A stretch of DNA of 64,000 nucleotides, taken from an uncultured Alphaproteobacteria bacterium. Lineage in GTDB: Bacteria > Pseudomonadota > Alphaproteobacteria > RF32 > CAG-239. This document shows positions 10,519 to 18,125 of this stretch, piece after piece. The stretch's first letter is position 1. Each line of letters starts with the position of its first letter. The position numbers were made by a program, and so were the translations under genes. Below the pieces are notes generated by a model, which saw nothing but the letters and a program-made list of their open reading frames with translations, did not search any database and was not told where the DNA came from. The DNA lies in the NCBI GenBank assembly GCA_944391495.1, contig CALXTU010000002.1, forward strand, positions 124,001-188,000. The letters run 5' to 3'.

Positions 10519-12879
10519 CTAAAACAGACGCAACACCGAGCGAGCGGAATCGGAGGCCAGCGACAATGCATTGACCGCCAATTGTTGCCTGGTCTGCAAC
10601 GTGAGATATTCGGCCGAGGCCTCGTTCATATCCGCCAGTGTGAGGGCATCGGCACCGGTTTCCAGGACATCGGCCAGAGCCTCGGTAAATTCTTGACGGG
10701 TTTTAATGATTGAGTAGTTATTGCCGAGTTGGGCGGTAAAATCGCGCAACGCACCGACAGCCCGCTGCAACTCGGCCACGGAGGCACTTAAATCCGTGAC
10801 GATATCCCAGTCGGCGGCATTCAGGCCGAGCCCGCCGGAGGTCATATCTTTACCACTGACGGTAAATTTGTTAACCCGGGTTTCATTGAAAACCACTTCT
10901 TGCGACCCGCCGGTCAGAAGATTGACGCCGGCATACGAACTGTCGTTGATGAGGTGATCATATTCGGTGAGTGCGGCATTGTAGCGCTGCTCGAAAGCGG
11001 CCATATCTTCAACACCGATATAGGCACGGTTGACATCGTCCACACTGATAAAACCCGAGGTATTGAACGCCGCCGCCAGCTGCAACCGCGAGTAATTGTC
11101 AATTCCGGTGATATCCTCGGTATATTTGGCGATGGTGGTGTGGCGCACGGTGTCGTACTGACCGCCATAGGGATCGTCGGGATTAAAGCTGTTTTTATCG
11201 GTCTGCGAACTAAAGGTCAGGTCTTTAAGGTTCATGGCCTTGACCGACTTGCCATCTTCTGAAACCCAGGTGACGACGCCGACGGCGGTTTTGCCGTCGG
11301 CGGGATTATAGTCGTCCGCCGAACTGTAGGTCATGTCGTCATACAGGACGTCGCCGATTTGCGGCGCTGACGCGCCGCCCCCTCCGGCGCCAGAAGCGCC
11401 GTCGGAAAGGGTTGAAGGGTTAAGGCAATTTTCTAAAAGCAGGAATACTCTCGCGGAGTAGCTATTGCTGCCCTTAGTGTAGTAGCTACGGTTGCCACTC
11501 GACATAGTGAGGATACATGAGTTATATGATGAGTGCTCACTGGAAGACCAATAGTAACCATTTGTTAACGTTTCAGCCTCAACGCCGGCCGCTTTAAGCT
11601 TGGCCAGGGCATCGTTAATCAGCGTCTTATTGCTGCCGGTGGCTCCGGAAGAGCCGTAACCGTCGAGAATATTGTCCGTATTGGTGCCATAGGCATCCAT
11701 CAACTCGCCGATGGAGGGCAGATACCAGTTGCCCTGCCCGAGCAGGGAATCATTCTTTAACGCCGCGGTGGGCGTAAACTGCAACGCTGCCGAGGCCAAA
11801 ATGGCATCATCACCAATCTGATCTACCATCGCCTGGGTGTTGGCCTTGCCTTCCCACAGCGCCGCCGAAGGCTGAAGTTTGATTTCCTCGGTTTTTTCAA
11901 CACCGCTGATAACGGCAGAAGCACTGCTTTTGAAAGCGCCGTAAATTGTGCCGCTACCGCCGGCCGTTATGCCGATGCGGTCAACGGTTATTTTAGAGCT
12001 GCCATTAGCCAAGATACCGACACCGCTGTTATCGTCAACACTCAGATTCATGGAAATATTTTTGAGGACGGCGCTGCCGCTGTTGCAATAAACGCCCATC
12101 GTGGCATTGCCGACACCCTGAATGCTGATGTCAACATTATTAAGCTCGCCGCCATAGCCCAGATAAACGCCGATTGCATTCCACGAACGGGCATTGGTCC
12201 GCTCGATTTTAACATCGTTCATCTTAAAACCAGCGGCCTCGGCGCTGAACATTCTCTCACCCCAGGGCGTGGCACCATTGGTGGTGATGCGCAAGTTGCT
12301 CACCGTACAGTTTTCACCCATGGCTCTCAGATAGTTGTTTGAAGTGTAGGTGATGGTGTGACCGGCACCGTTTATCGTGACATTGGCACCGGTAATCTGC
12401 AACGACTGGTTGAAGGAAATGTCTTCCGCCAGCACCAATTTAGCATTGTCCGTCGCCAACAGGGCTGTCAGTTCGTCTGTGCTCATATCGGCCGTTATGG
12501 CTGTATACCCCTGAGCCAGAAGAGCCGACAGATTATCCTGCAAAACAGCCTGATTCGTGAGCGGCGCGGGTGCCTGGGACAAGGTTTCGTTTGCGATGAC
12601 GCCCATCTGCTCCAAAACCGACGCGGCACTCTCAATACCGGTGTTAGCCGCTTCTATTGCCCGGATACCCGTATCCATACTGTTCAACAGTTCCATCAGA
12701 TCGGCCGCGCGGTTGGTCAAACTCCGCGCCTGATAAAAGTTGGAAGCATTGTCTATTGCCGAATTAACACGTTTACCGGTTGACAATATCTGCTGCGTCT
12801 TATCCATTTGTGACGATAAACGCCGCAAAGACAGCAGATTATTGCGCATTGCCGATGTCAGGGTTATGCTACTTGTCAT
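10519..12879 (-). CDS. Chimeric flagellin, DGR target with internal variable region
   Basis: A 786-residue flagellin. Residues 1-105 (ITLTSAMRNNLLSLRRLSSQ, then STGKRVNSAIDNASNFYQAR) and the last 200 residues (NNYSIIKTRQEFTEAL, then LQTRQQLAVNALSLAS) match the D0/D1 ends of the ordinary flagellins at 56-60 kb, which are only 273-414 residues long. The inserted middle has a repetitive, Gly/Asn-rich, beta-helix-like stretch at about 145-320. A lectin-like DUF1566/FGE-type module at about 330-485 carries GNWYLPSIGEL and YYWSSSE. The VR encodes residues of about 442-482 and is followed by a Gly/Ala linker. The protein has no Sec signal, as expected for flagellar export. The upstream 279 bases separate it from the avd gene. 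It probably forms, or decorates, filament with an exposed mutable surface; that role is inference. Confidence 0.92.
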   Translation of the reverse strand: MTSSITLTSAMRNNLLSLRRLSSQMDKTQQILSTGKRVNSAIDNASNFYQARSLTNRAADLMELLNSMDTGIRAIEAANTGIESAASVLEQMGVIANETLSQAPAPLTNQAVLQDNLSALLAQGYTAITADMSTDELTALLATDNAKLVLAEDISFNQSLQITGANVTINGAGHTITYTSNNYLRAMGENCTVSNLRITTNGATPWGERMFSAEAAGFKMNDVKIERTNARSWNAIGVYLGYGGELNNVDISIQGVGNATMGVYCNSGSAVLKNISMNLSVDDNSGVGILANGSSKITVDRIGITAGGSGTIYGAFKSSASAVISGVEKTEEIKLQPSAALWEGKANTQAMVDQIGDDAILASAALQFTPTAALKNDSLLGQGNWYLPSIGELMDAYGTNTDNILDGYGSSGATGSNKTLINDALAKLKAAGVEAETLTNGYYWSSSEHSSYNSCILTMSSGNRSYYTKGSNSYSARVFLLLENCLNPSTLSDGASGAGGGGASAPQIGDVLYDDMTYSSADDYNPADGKTAVGVVTWVSEDGKSVKAMNLKDLTFSSQTDKNSFNPDDPYGGQYDTVRHTTIAKYTEDITGIDNYSRLQLAAAFNTSGFISVDDVNRAYIGVEDMAAFEQRYNAALTEYDHLINDSSYAGVNLLTGGSQEVVFNETRVNKFTVSGKDMTSGGLGLNAADWDIVTDLSASVAELQRAVGALRDFTAQLGNNYSIIKTRQEFTEALADVLETGADALTLADMNEASAEYLTLQTRQQLAVNALSLASDSARSVLRLF
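11361..11378 (-). other. Hairpin downstream of VR (candidate DGR target-recognition cruciform)
   Basis: Perfect 7-bp inverted repeat GCGGCGC / GCGCCGC with a 4-base loop, 56 bases past the 3' end of the VR in coding orientation. DGR targets often carry a short hairpin with a 4-base loop just after the VR. It also codes for a Gly/Ala/Ser linker, so it may be coincidental. Confidence 0.4.
11435..11553 (-). repeat. DGR variable repeat (VR) inside the flagellin gene
   Basis: 119 bases co-linear with the TR at 14855-14973. In coding orientation both begin TATTGGTCTTCC and end with the identical GC-richer block TACTCCGCGAGAGTATTCCT plus GCTTTT, the likely initiation-of-homing segment. Of 15 differences, 13 lie at adenines of the TR (to G, C or T). 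The other two are adjacent (TCT to AGT, both Ser). The VR encodes the ligand-facing end of the lectin-like module. Confidence 0.95.
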
Positions 12880-13158
12880 AACGCCCCCTTGTTTTGTTTG
12901 TCCGAACCGTTAAAACGCCTGCGGCTGAACTGCTCGAATCCGGTTCTCTGGTTTTCACTACTTGAAACATCGTCAATTCCGGTTTTTCTACCCTGAAAAA
13001 TACTGTTTTTTTATTCACTGACAGTTTCAATATTACAGACGAATATTAAAAATGTCTTAATGTTTTTATGACTTATCCCGCATATTTTTATAACGTTTTG
13101 TTATGACTCTGTTTTTTATTTTTACTTTTTTTTGCACCGGCAAAATACGCCGCACGGC

Positions 13159-13509
13159 TCACGCTTTTTTGGCCTTTTTGCGCCAGGCCGAGGCCTGGCG
13201 TCCGATGCTGTCCATCAAAAGACTCAGCTGCGCCAGTTTTTTTATGGACAAGATATTGAGATCAACGCACAGACGGATTTCTATTTTTAACAGCTCAAAA
13301 GCCGTCAGAAAATTATCCAGATACCGGCGACGTTCGGCTGGCAAAATATTGGCGTTGTGCAGATCACGGAACAGCGCCAGGGAATCGCGCTTCATATCCT
13401 GTCCGAGCGTATATTTGAAATCGCGCGGAAATTTATTGGTTACCTGATAAATTTCTATCAGAAGCTGATATGCGTCCCGATAAATCGGCAGTTGGGTGTA
13501 TTGAACCAT
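13159..13509 (-). CDS. avd: DGR accessory variability determinant, Avd-like four-helix protein
   Basis: 116 residues, all helical and basic, in the size range of Avd. Avd forms a positively charged pentameric barrel that binds the DGR reverse transcriptase and the TR RNA. It resembles the 23S rRNA-intervening-sequence/Avd four-helix family: LPIYRDAYQLLIEIYQVTNK, a kinked second helix with the RDSLALFRDLHNAN region, and a Lys/Arg-rich C-terminus. The ATG has a perfect GGAGGAAAC ribosome site. The gene overlaps the last 77 bases of the RT gene in another frame, so the two are co-translated from one transcript. Confidence 0.85.
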   Translation of the reverse strand: MVQYTQLPIYRDAYQLLIEIYQVTNKFPRDFKYTLGQDMKRDSLALFRDLHNANILPAERRRYLDNFLTAFELLKIEIRLCVDLNILSIKKLAQLSLLMDSIGRQASAWRKKAKKA

Positions 13510-14803
13510 GTTTCCTCCTTTGGTTATCTTTTTTATGCTGCCGTCGCCGCCAGTCTCTCTGCCGGCGTAAACGGCGTTTTTTCTGTTCTACCCGGCGAAA
13601 GCGCTTGTCTATCGCCAGCTTTTCCGAATTCGGGTCAATATCCATTACTTCGCCTAAAAAACTTTCCCTGAGGCGCGACAGAATACGCGTACGCAAATTA
13701 TAAGTGTTGTAATGGCGCATGAGCCCGAGGTATGAATTGACACAGGAGCAAAAATGCTCCAGGCCGTCAAAAAAGTTTTGCAGTTTTTGCCCCAGAAATG
13801 GGAGCTGTTCGTTAATCTTTCTGTATAAAGCGCCTTTGGTGCGGCGGTGGATATAAATCCGGTGCGGGCGAATCACGGCGCCGATAAAACGCACCCCTTT
13901 GTCATAATACTGAAGATATACCTTGTGCGGGTGAAGCTCCAACCCCAGCCGGGAACGCAAAAAAAGCTCTATTTTTCGCCGTGCTTCGAGCAAAACATTC
14001 TTGTCCCGGTGAAGCAGAATAAAGTCATCAACATAGCGGCCGTAGTGTCTGATACCGAGTTCTTCCGTGATGTACTTGTCCAGACGATTGAGGTAAAAAT
14101 TGGCAAATATCTGCGATGTCAGATTGCCTATGGGCAGACCGCGGTTTTTGTCCGACCAGAACAGACTTTTATAATACGGCAGACCGTTCCAGTCCGACAG
14201 ATGTCCCTTGATGACACAATTATTTTCGGGATTATGCATGATTATCTGCTTTACCAACCGCAGCAAAATCCGTTTGTCCGGCGCGTGGTATCCGGCGTTG
14301 ATAAAATCTACCGCCATCCGGCATAAAATACGCTTATCTATGCTCATGAAAAACGAACGGATATCCAGCCTGAGAACATAACAACCGCCGGTACCGGCCG
14401 CGCAGTCGTTTATCATCGCGCGGACATCGCGAACACCGTAAAGTGTGCCTTTGCCGCTGCGGCAGCTGTAACTGGCGGCAATAAACTCTTTTTCAAACAA
14501 CGGATTGATTTTGGATATAACCAGATGATGAACTATCCGGTCGCGGAAATCAGCCGCAAAGATCTCCCGCTGAACCGGATATTTGACAATAAAAGATATT
14601 GAGCGGCCGATTTTATAAGTTCCGGAATTTATCTCCCGCCAGAGCCTGACGACTTCACGCTCAAAATTCAGCTCAAAAGCCAGCGCATTTACGGTGCGGC
14701 GTTTGCAACGCCGGCATTCGTAATAAGCCGCAAAAACTTCTTCCAGCGCTACGGGCGCCTCAGAATCCGACATGGTTTCGGCAAAAAGTTCATACTGCTC
14801 CAT
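13433..14803 (-). CDS. Diversity-generating retroelement reverse transcriptase
   Basis: Copies the TR RNA with adenine-specific infidelity to make the cDNA that replaces the VR. RT blocks in order: FRDRIVHHLV (block 1 region), VLRLDIRSFFMSID (first catalytic Asp), RGLPIGNLTSQIFANFYLN, where IGxxxSQ replaces the QGxxxSP of retroviral and group II RTs and is diagnostic for DGRs, then GRYVDDFIL (catalytic Asp pair, about residues 257-260) and a following beta-thumb. There is no group II maturase or HNH domain. The C-terminal 70 residues are very basic. I use the ATG at 14803; another in-frame ATG is at 14836, and neither has a strong ribosome site. Length is about 456 residues. Confidence 0.95.
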   Translation of the reverse strand: MEQYELFAETMSDSEAPVALEEVFAAYYECRRCKRRTVNALAFELNFEREVVRLWREINSGTYKIGRSISFIVKYPVQREIFAADFRDRIVHHLVISKINPLFEKEFIAASYSCRSGKGTLYGVRDVRAMINDCAAGTGGCYVLRLDIRSFFMSIDKRILCRMAVDFINAGYHAPDKRILLRLVKQIIMHNPENNCVIKGHLSDWNGLPYYKSLFWSDKNRGLPIGNLTSQIFANFYLNRLDKYITEELGIRHYGRYVDDFILLHRDKNVLLEARRKIELFLRSRLGLELHPHKVYLQYYDKGVRFIGAVIRPHRIYIHRRTKGALYRKINEQLPFLGQKLQNFFDGLEHFCSCVNSYLGLMRHYNTYNLRTRILSRLRESFLGEVMDIDPNSEKLAIDKRFRRVEQKKRRLRRQRDWRRRQHKKDNQRRKHGSIHPTADLSGRISASDRNLSGNQ

Positions 14804-14854
14804 GTGCAAAATTCCCAGATAAAACGATGCAGGCATCTGTTGTTTTATTATTAA

Positions 14855-14973
14855 AAAAGCAGGAATACTCTCGCGGAGTAGTTATTGTTGTTCTTATTGT
14901 TGTTGTTACGGTTGCCACTCGACATATTGAGTATTCATGAGTTATTTGATGAGTTCTCAGAGGAAGACCAATA
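14855..14973 (-). ncRNA. DGR template repeat (TR), transcribed template RNA
   Basis: 119 bases co-linear with the VR, located immediately upstream of the RT gene on the same strand. In the VR reading frame it is very rich in AAC/AAT codons, with nine consecutive A-rich codons in the 3' half. Those codons let A-mutagenesis reach many residues without making stop codons. About 42 adenines are present and 13 differ from the VR. It contains one in-frame TGA (14935-14937) where the VR has TGT. The transcript ends are unknown. Confidence 0.92.
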
Positions 14974-15207
14974 TACCCGAGAAGCCGTCATCGCTGACCT
15001 TGCTTATACAACATACAAACATATGCTGTGGATGACCCTTTTTTAATAAAAAAAAGCTCGCTTTCAATAACCTTGATTATTAAAATTCACGCCTTGCGCC
15101 ATTGTTCGGGCATCGTTTCCGGCCGCTCTTTTTTACCGGCAGGACAATCTGCCCGCCGTTGAAATTTGCCGTTAATAATAAAAAAATATCAAAAATTAAA
15201 AAGCGCT

Positions 15208-15792
15208 TCAGTTAACCGTTCTTTGCAGTTCTTCAATCCGCGGCAGAACCGAGTTTTCGATAATAAAGGCAATGGCACGCTCAACCACTTTGTCCGTGTG
15301 ACGGACGGCGTCCCAGGCCGCAGCGGTCGGTTTGTTCTGGGCGGCAATCTTCTGGTATAAAGCTGCCATCTCGGACAGAGAATCGACAATCTGCGCCAGA
15401 TAACCGGGCATTTGCAGGTTTTCCTCCCCGCCGAAAAAGCCTTCGACATAGCCCTGTTCAATTTCGTCGTAGCGGATTTGACAGTAGCGACCGAGGTCTT
15501 TTTCCTTTAGCGGCGGAAGTTTGATTTTATCGGCCTTGACAGCGGCAAATACCTCGTCCCATAACCCCATAAAAAATTTAAAGAACAAATCAGCTTCGTT
15601 TTTGGTTTCAAGCCGCGGCGCTCTGCCCTCCGGCCAAAAAGACGAGATGACGTCGGTCGGCCGCAGTTTCAGGTTCGGCGAGCAGACGGCTCCCGCAAAA
15701 CGCATTTTGATAACGCCGAGCGGCACGTTGCAGGAATAATGCTCCAGCATTTTGCCGAAAGCCTCGTCACCGATGTATTTGTTTGCTTGCAT
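15208..15792 (-). CDS. Uncharacterised 194-aa cytosolic protein
   Basis: I do not recognise the family. It is a soluble protein with no signal or membrane segment. The N-terminal half holds a C-x12-FAGAVCSPNL stretch and a FWPEGRAPRLETKNEADLFFKFFMGLWDEVF region. The C-terminal half is mostly helical. It is divergently placed from a small lipoprotein gene, sharing a 60-base promoter region, and follows the DGR block upstream region. Composition is like its neighbours, so it looks like a vertically inherited gene. Confidence 0.75.
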   Translation of the reverse strand: MQANKYIGDEAFGKMLEHYSCNVPLGVIKMRFAGAVCSPNLKLRPTDVISSFWPEGRAPRLETKNEADLFFKFFMGLWDEVFAAVKADKIKLPPLKEKDLGRYCQIRYDEIEQGYVEGFFGGEENLQMPGYLAQIVDSLSEMAALYQKIAAQNKPTAAAWDAVRHTDKVVERAIAFIIENSVLPRIEELQRTVN

Positions 15793-15853
15793 TTTTTGTT
15801 CTTCTTGCTATAGTTAATCAAATTTGTTTTCAAGTATACGGAGTTTTGGCAAA

Positions 15854-16171
15854 TTGGCAAGAGTGAAATTGATAAATCTGCTGGTTTTGGCGGCAATGCT
15901 CGGCGGCTGTGCGCAGTTCGGACCTTTTGTCGACCGGCGGCGCGAGGCCGGCGTTCCCGAGGGTGCGCCCTTATATGTCGGCAAGTCAACGCCCGAAGAA
16001 CCGGCCGTCTGCTATAACAAGCTTTATACCGATTATGAGGAGGTCAAGGCTTTAGCCGACGCCGAATGTGTCAAACACGGCACCGGCACACACGCCGTTC
16101 CGGTTAAAGAAACCGTTTTGACCTGCCGGCTTTTAATTCCCAATCATTATTACTTTAAATGCGAAAAATAG
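15854..16171 (+). CDS. Small putative lipoprotein
   Basis: About 105 residues. A short basic N-terminus and hydrophobic stretch (KLINLLVLAAML) run into a lipobox-like LGGC, so the mature protein would begin at the cysteine and sit in a membrane on the periplasmic side. Four more cysteines in the mature part (CYNKLYTDY, AECVKHG, LTCRLL, KCEK) suggest disulphides. The start is ambiguous: a TTG at 15854 lies about 10 bases after GGAG, and a GTG at 15863 is the alternative. Its stop is 14 bases before argS, so the two are probably cotranscribed. Function unknown. Confidence 0.7.
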   Translation: MARVKLINLLVLAAMLGGCAQFGPFVDRRREAGVPEGAPLYVGKSTPEEPAVCYNKLYTDYEEVKALADAECVKHGTGTHAVPVKETVLTCRLLIPNHYYFKCEK

Positions 16172-16185
16172 AGGAACAACCCGTT

Positions 16186-17925
16186 ATGAATTTGTCTTTG
16201 GAAAATATCATCAACCAGAAAATGCGGCAGGTCTTTGCGGCGCTGCAGCTTGATCCGCAGATGGCCGCGGTTAAGGTTTCCGACCGGCCGGATCTGAGCG
16301 ACTTTCAATGCAACGGCGCGCTGGCGCTGGCCAAACAGGAGCGTAAAAATCCGCGTGAAATCGCTGCCCTTATTGCCGAAAAACTGGCGGAAGACAAAGA
16401 CTTTGCCAAAATCAGCGTCGACGGTCCGGGATTTTTGAACATGACGCTCAGCGATGCCTTTCTGGCCGCTCATATGCAAAAATTAAGCCGGGATAAAGAT
16501 CTTGGTATTGCCGCTACTGACCGGCCGCGCAAAATCGTGATGGATTTCGGCGGGCCGAATGTCGCCAAAGCTCTGCATGTGGGACATCTGCGCTCGGCCG
16601 TGGTCGGCGAATCCATCCGCAGGATTGAGCTGTTGGTCGGCAACGAGGTTATCTCGGACGTGCATTTCGGTGACTGGGGCACGCCGATGGGGATGATTTT
16701 GTCGGAAATTATCCGGCAGGACGGCGATTTGTCCAAAGTCGAAACCTATGACATCAAACAGATTTCGGCCTTTTACAAACAGGCCAACGCCCGCTGCAAA
16801 GAGGACGAGGCCGCCAAAGAACAGGCGCGGCTGATTACCACCAGAATTCAGGACAAAGAACCTGAATATTACAAGGCTTGGCAGCATTTGCGCAAAGTTT
16901 CGGTCGATGATGTCAAAAAGAATTATCATGAGCTTGATGCGCATTTTGACCTGTGGCTCGGTGAAAGCGACGCCCACGAGGCCTGCAAAGAAGTGGTCAG
17001 ACTGGCGGCGGAAAAAGGCGTGTCGGAAATTGATGACGGCGCCACCATCATCCGGCTTGATGATGACAAGAAACAAAAGCCGCCCGTCATTCTGGTCAAA
17101 AGCGACGGCGGGTTCGGCTATCAGCTGACCGATATTGCGACAATTAAAATGCGTTATGACGATTTGCACGCCGACGAGATTATTTATGTGGTCGACAAAC
17201 GGCAGTCGCTGCATTTTGAGCAGGTGTTTGAGGCGGCAGAAAAACTCGGACTGGCACCGGGGGTTAAACTGCTGCACATCGGTTTCGGCACGGTCAACGG
17301 TGCCGACGGCAAACCTTTTAAAACCCGCGACGGCGGCGTGATGAATTTGGAAGACTTAATCAGGCTTTCCAAAGACAAAGTGCGCGAATCCCTGCCGGCG
17401 CCGGGCGAAGTCGAAGGTTACGGCGAAAAAGAAATCGAAACCATGGTCAGCCAGATTGCCATGGCCGCCATTAAATTTCAGGACCTCAAAAACAACATTG
17501 CTTCGGGCTATGTGTTTGAGCTGGAAGATTTTGCCAAATTTGAGGGCAAAACGGGGCCTTATATCCAATATGCCGTGGCGCGCATCAATTCTATTTTGCG
17601 CAAAGCGGCGGACAAAGGTCTGGTTCCCGGAAATGTTGTTATCACCACCAAAGCCGAACGTGACCTGGCTTTGAAAATCGCCCAGCTCAATGCCGCCGTT
17701 ATGCGGGCGCATCATGAAAAGGAACCAAGCATTATTGCCGACTATGCTTATACGCTGGCGCAGGTGTTCTCCGGCTTTTACAACGAAGCGCCGATTATGA
17801 CCGCCGAAACGCCGGAGCTGGCGCAGTCACGGCTGACGCTGGCCAAACTGGTGCGCGATATTCTGGTCAAGCTTTTATATCTGCTGGGAATTGAAGCACC
17901 CGAAGTTATGCTTAAAAAAGCTTAA
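16186..17925 (+). CDS. argS: Arginyl-tRNA synthetase
   Basis: Class I aminoacyl-tRNA synthetase charging tRNA-Arg, 579 residues. The N-terminal tRNA-binding (Add-1) domain occupies about residues 1-110. The HIGH motif appears as ALHVGHLRS near residue 130. The DALR anticodon-binding domain ends the protein. The start at 16186 has GAGGAAC about 9 bases upstream; an earlier in-frame ATG (16159) overlaps the preceding lipoprotein gene. An intrinsic terminator follows. Confidence 0.97.
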   Translation: MNLSLENIINQKMRQVFAALQLDPQMAAVKVSDRPDLSDFQCNGALALAKQERKNPREIAALIAEKLAEDKDFAKISVDGPGFLNMTLSDAFLAAHMQKLSRDKDLGIAATDRPRKIVMDFGGPNVAKALHVGHLRSAVVGESIRRIELLVGNEVISDVHFGDWGTPMGMILSEIIRQDGDLSKVETYDIKQISAFYKQANARCKEDEAAKEQARLITTRIQDKEPEYYKAWQHLRKVSVDDVKKNYHELDAHFDLWLGESDAHEACKEVVRLAAEKGVSEIDDGATIIRLDDDKKQKPPVILVKSDGGFGYQLTDIATIKMRYDDLHADEIIYVVDKRQSLHFEQVFEAAEKLGLAPGVKLLHIGFGTVNGADGKPFKTRDGGVMNLEDLIRLSKDKVRESLPAPGEVEGYGEKEIETMVSQIAMAAIKFQDLKNNIASGYVFELEDFAKFEGKTGPYIQYAVARINSILRKAADKGLVPGNVVITTKAERDLALKIAQLNAAVMRAHHEKEPSIIADYAYTLAQVFSGFYNEAPIMTAETPELAQSRLTLAKLVRDILVKLLYLLGIEAPEVMLKKA

Positions 17926-17929
17926 TAAT

Positions 17930-17962
17930 AAAAATCCGCCGTATTAAATCGGCGGATTTTTA
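17930..17962 (+). terminator. Intrinsic terminator of argS
   Basis: AAATCCGCCG / CGGCGGATTT stem with an 8-base AT-rich loop and a T-tract. The symmetric A-run means it may also stop transcription from the gltX side. Confidence 0.85.
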
Positions 17963-18118
17963 TTGATTGACTGTTGCAGCGCCTTTGAGGTGGGCACAGG
18001 CTTCCTCGGCCGATGACCAATTGCCGGATAAGCCCCGTTGTAAACCGAAACGATTGATGGCCAGATTATGCACAGCATCCTGATGCGCCTCTTCAGGAGA
18101 GATGTCAGGGGATGTATC
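17960..18118 (-). other. Possible short coding remnant after gltX
   Basis: An open stretch directly after the gltX stop reads as a plausible soluble peptide (SPDISPEEAHQDAVHNLAIN and on to a stop at 17960). It has no ATG or clear ribosome site; a GTG at about 18072 is the only start-like codon inside. It could be a remnant or a short peptide, or chance. Confidence 0.25.
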
Positions 18119-18125
18119 AAGCAGC

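Noticed and set aside
10519-14973. DGR as part of a prophage
   Set aside because: No integrase, capsid, terminase or tail genes are beside it; flanking genes look chromosomal (gap-pgk, argS, gltX).
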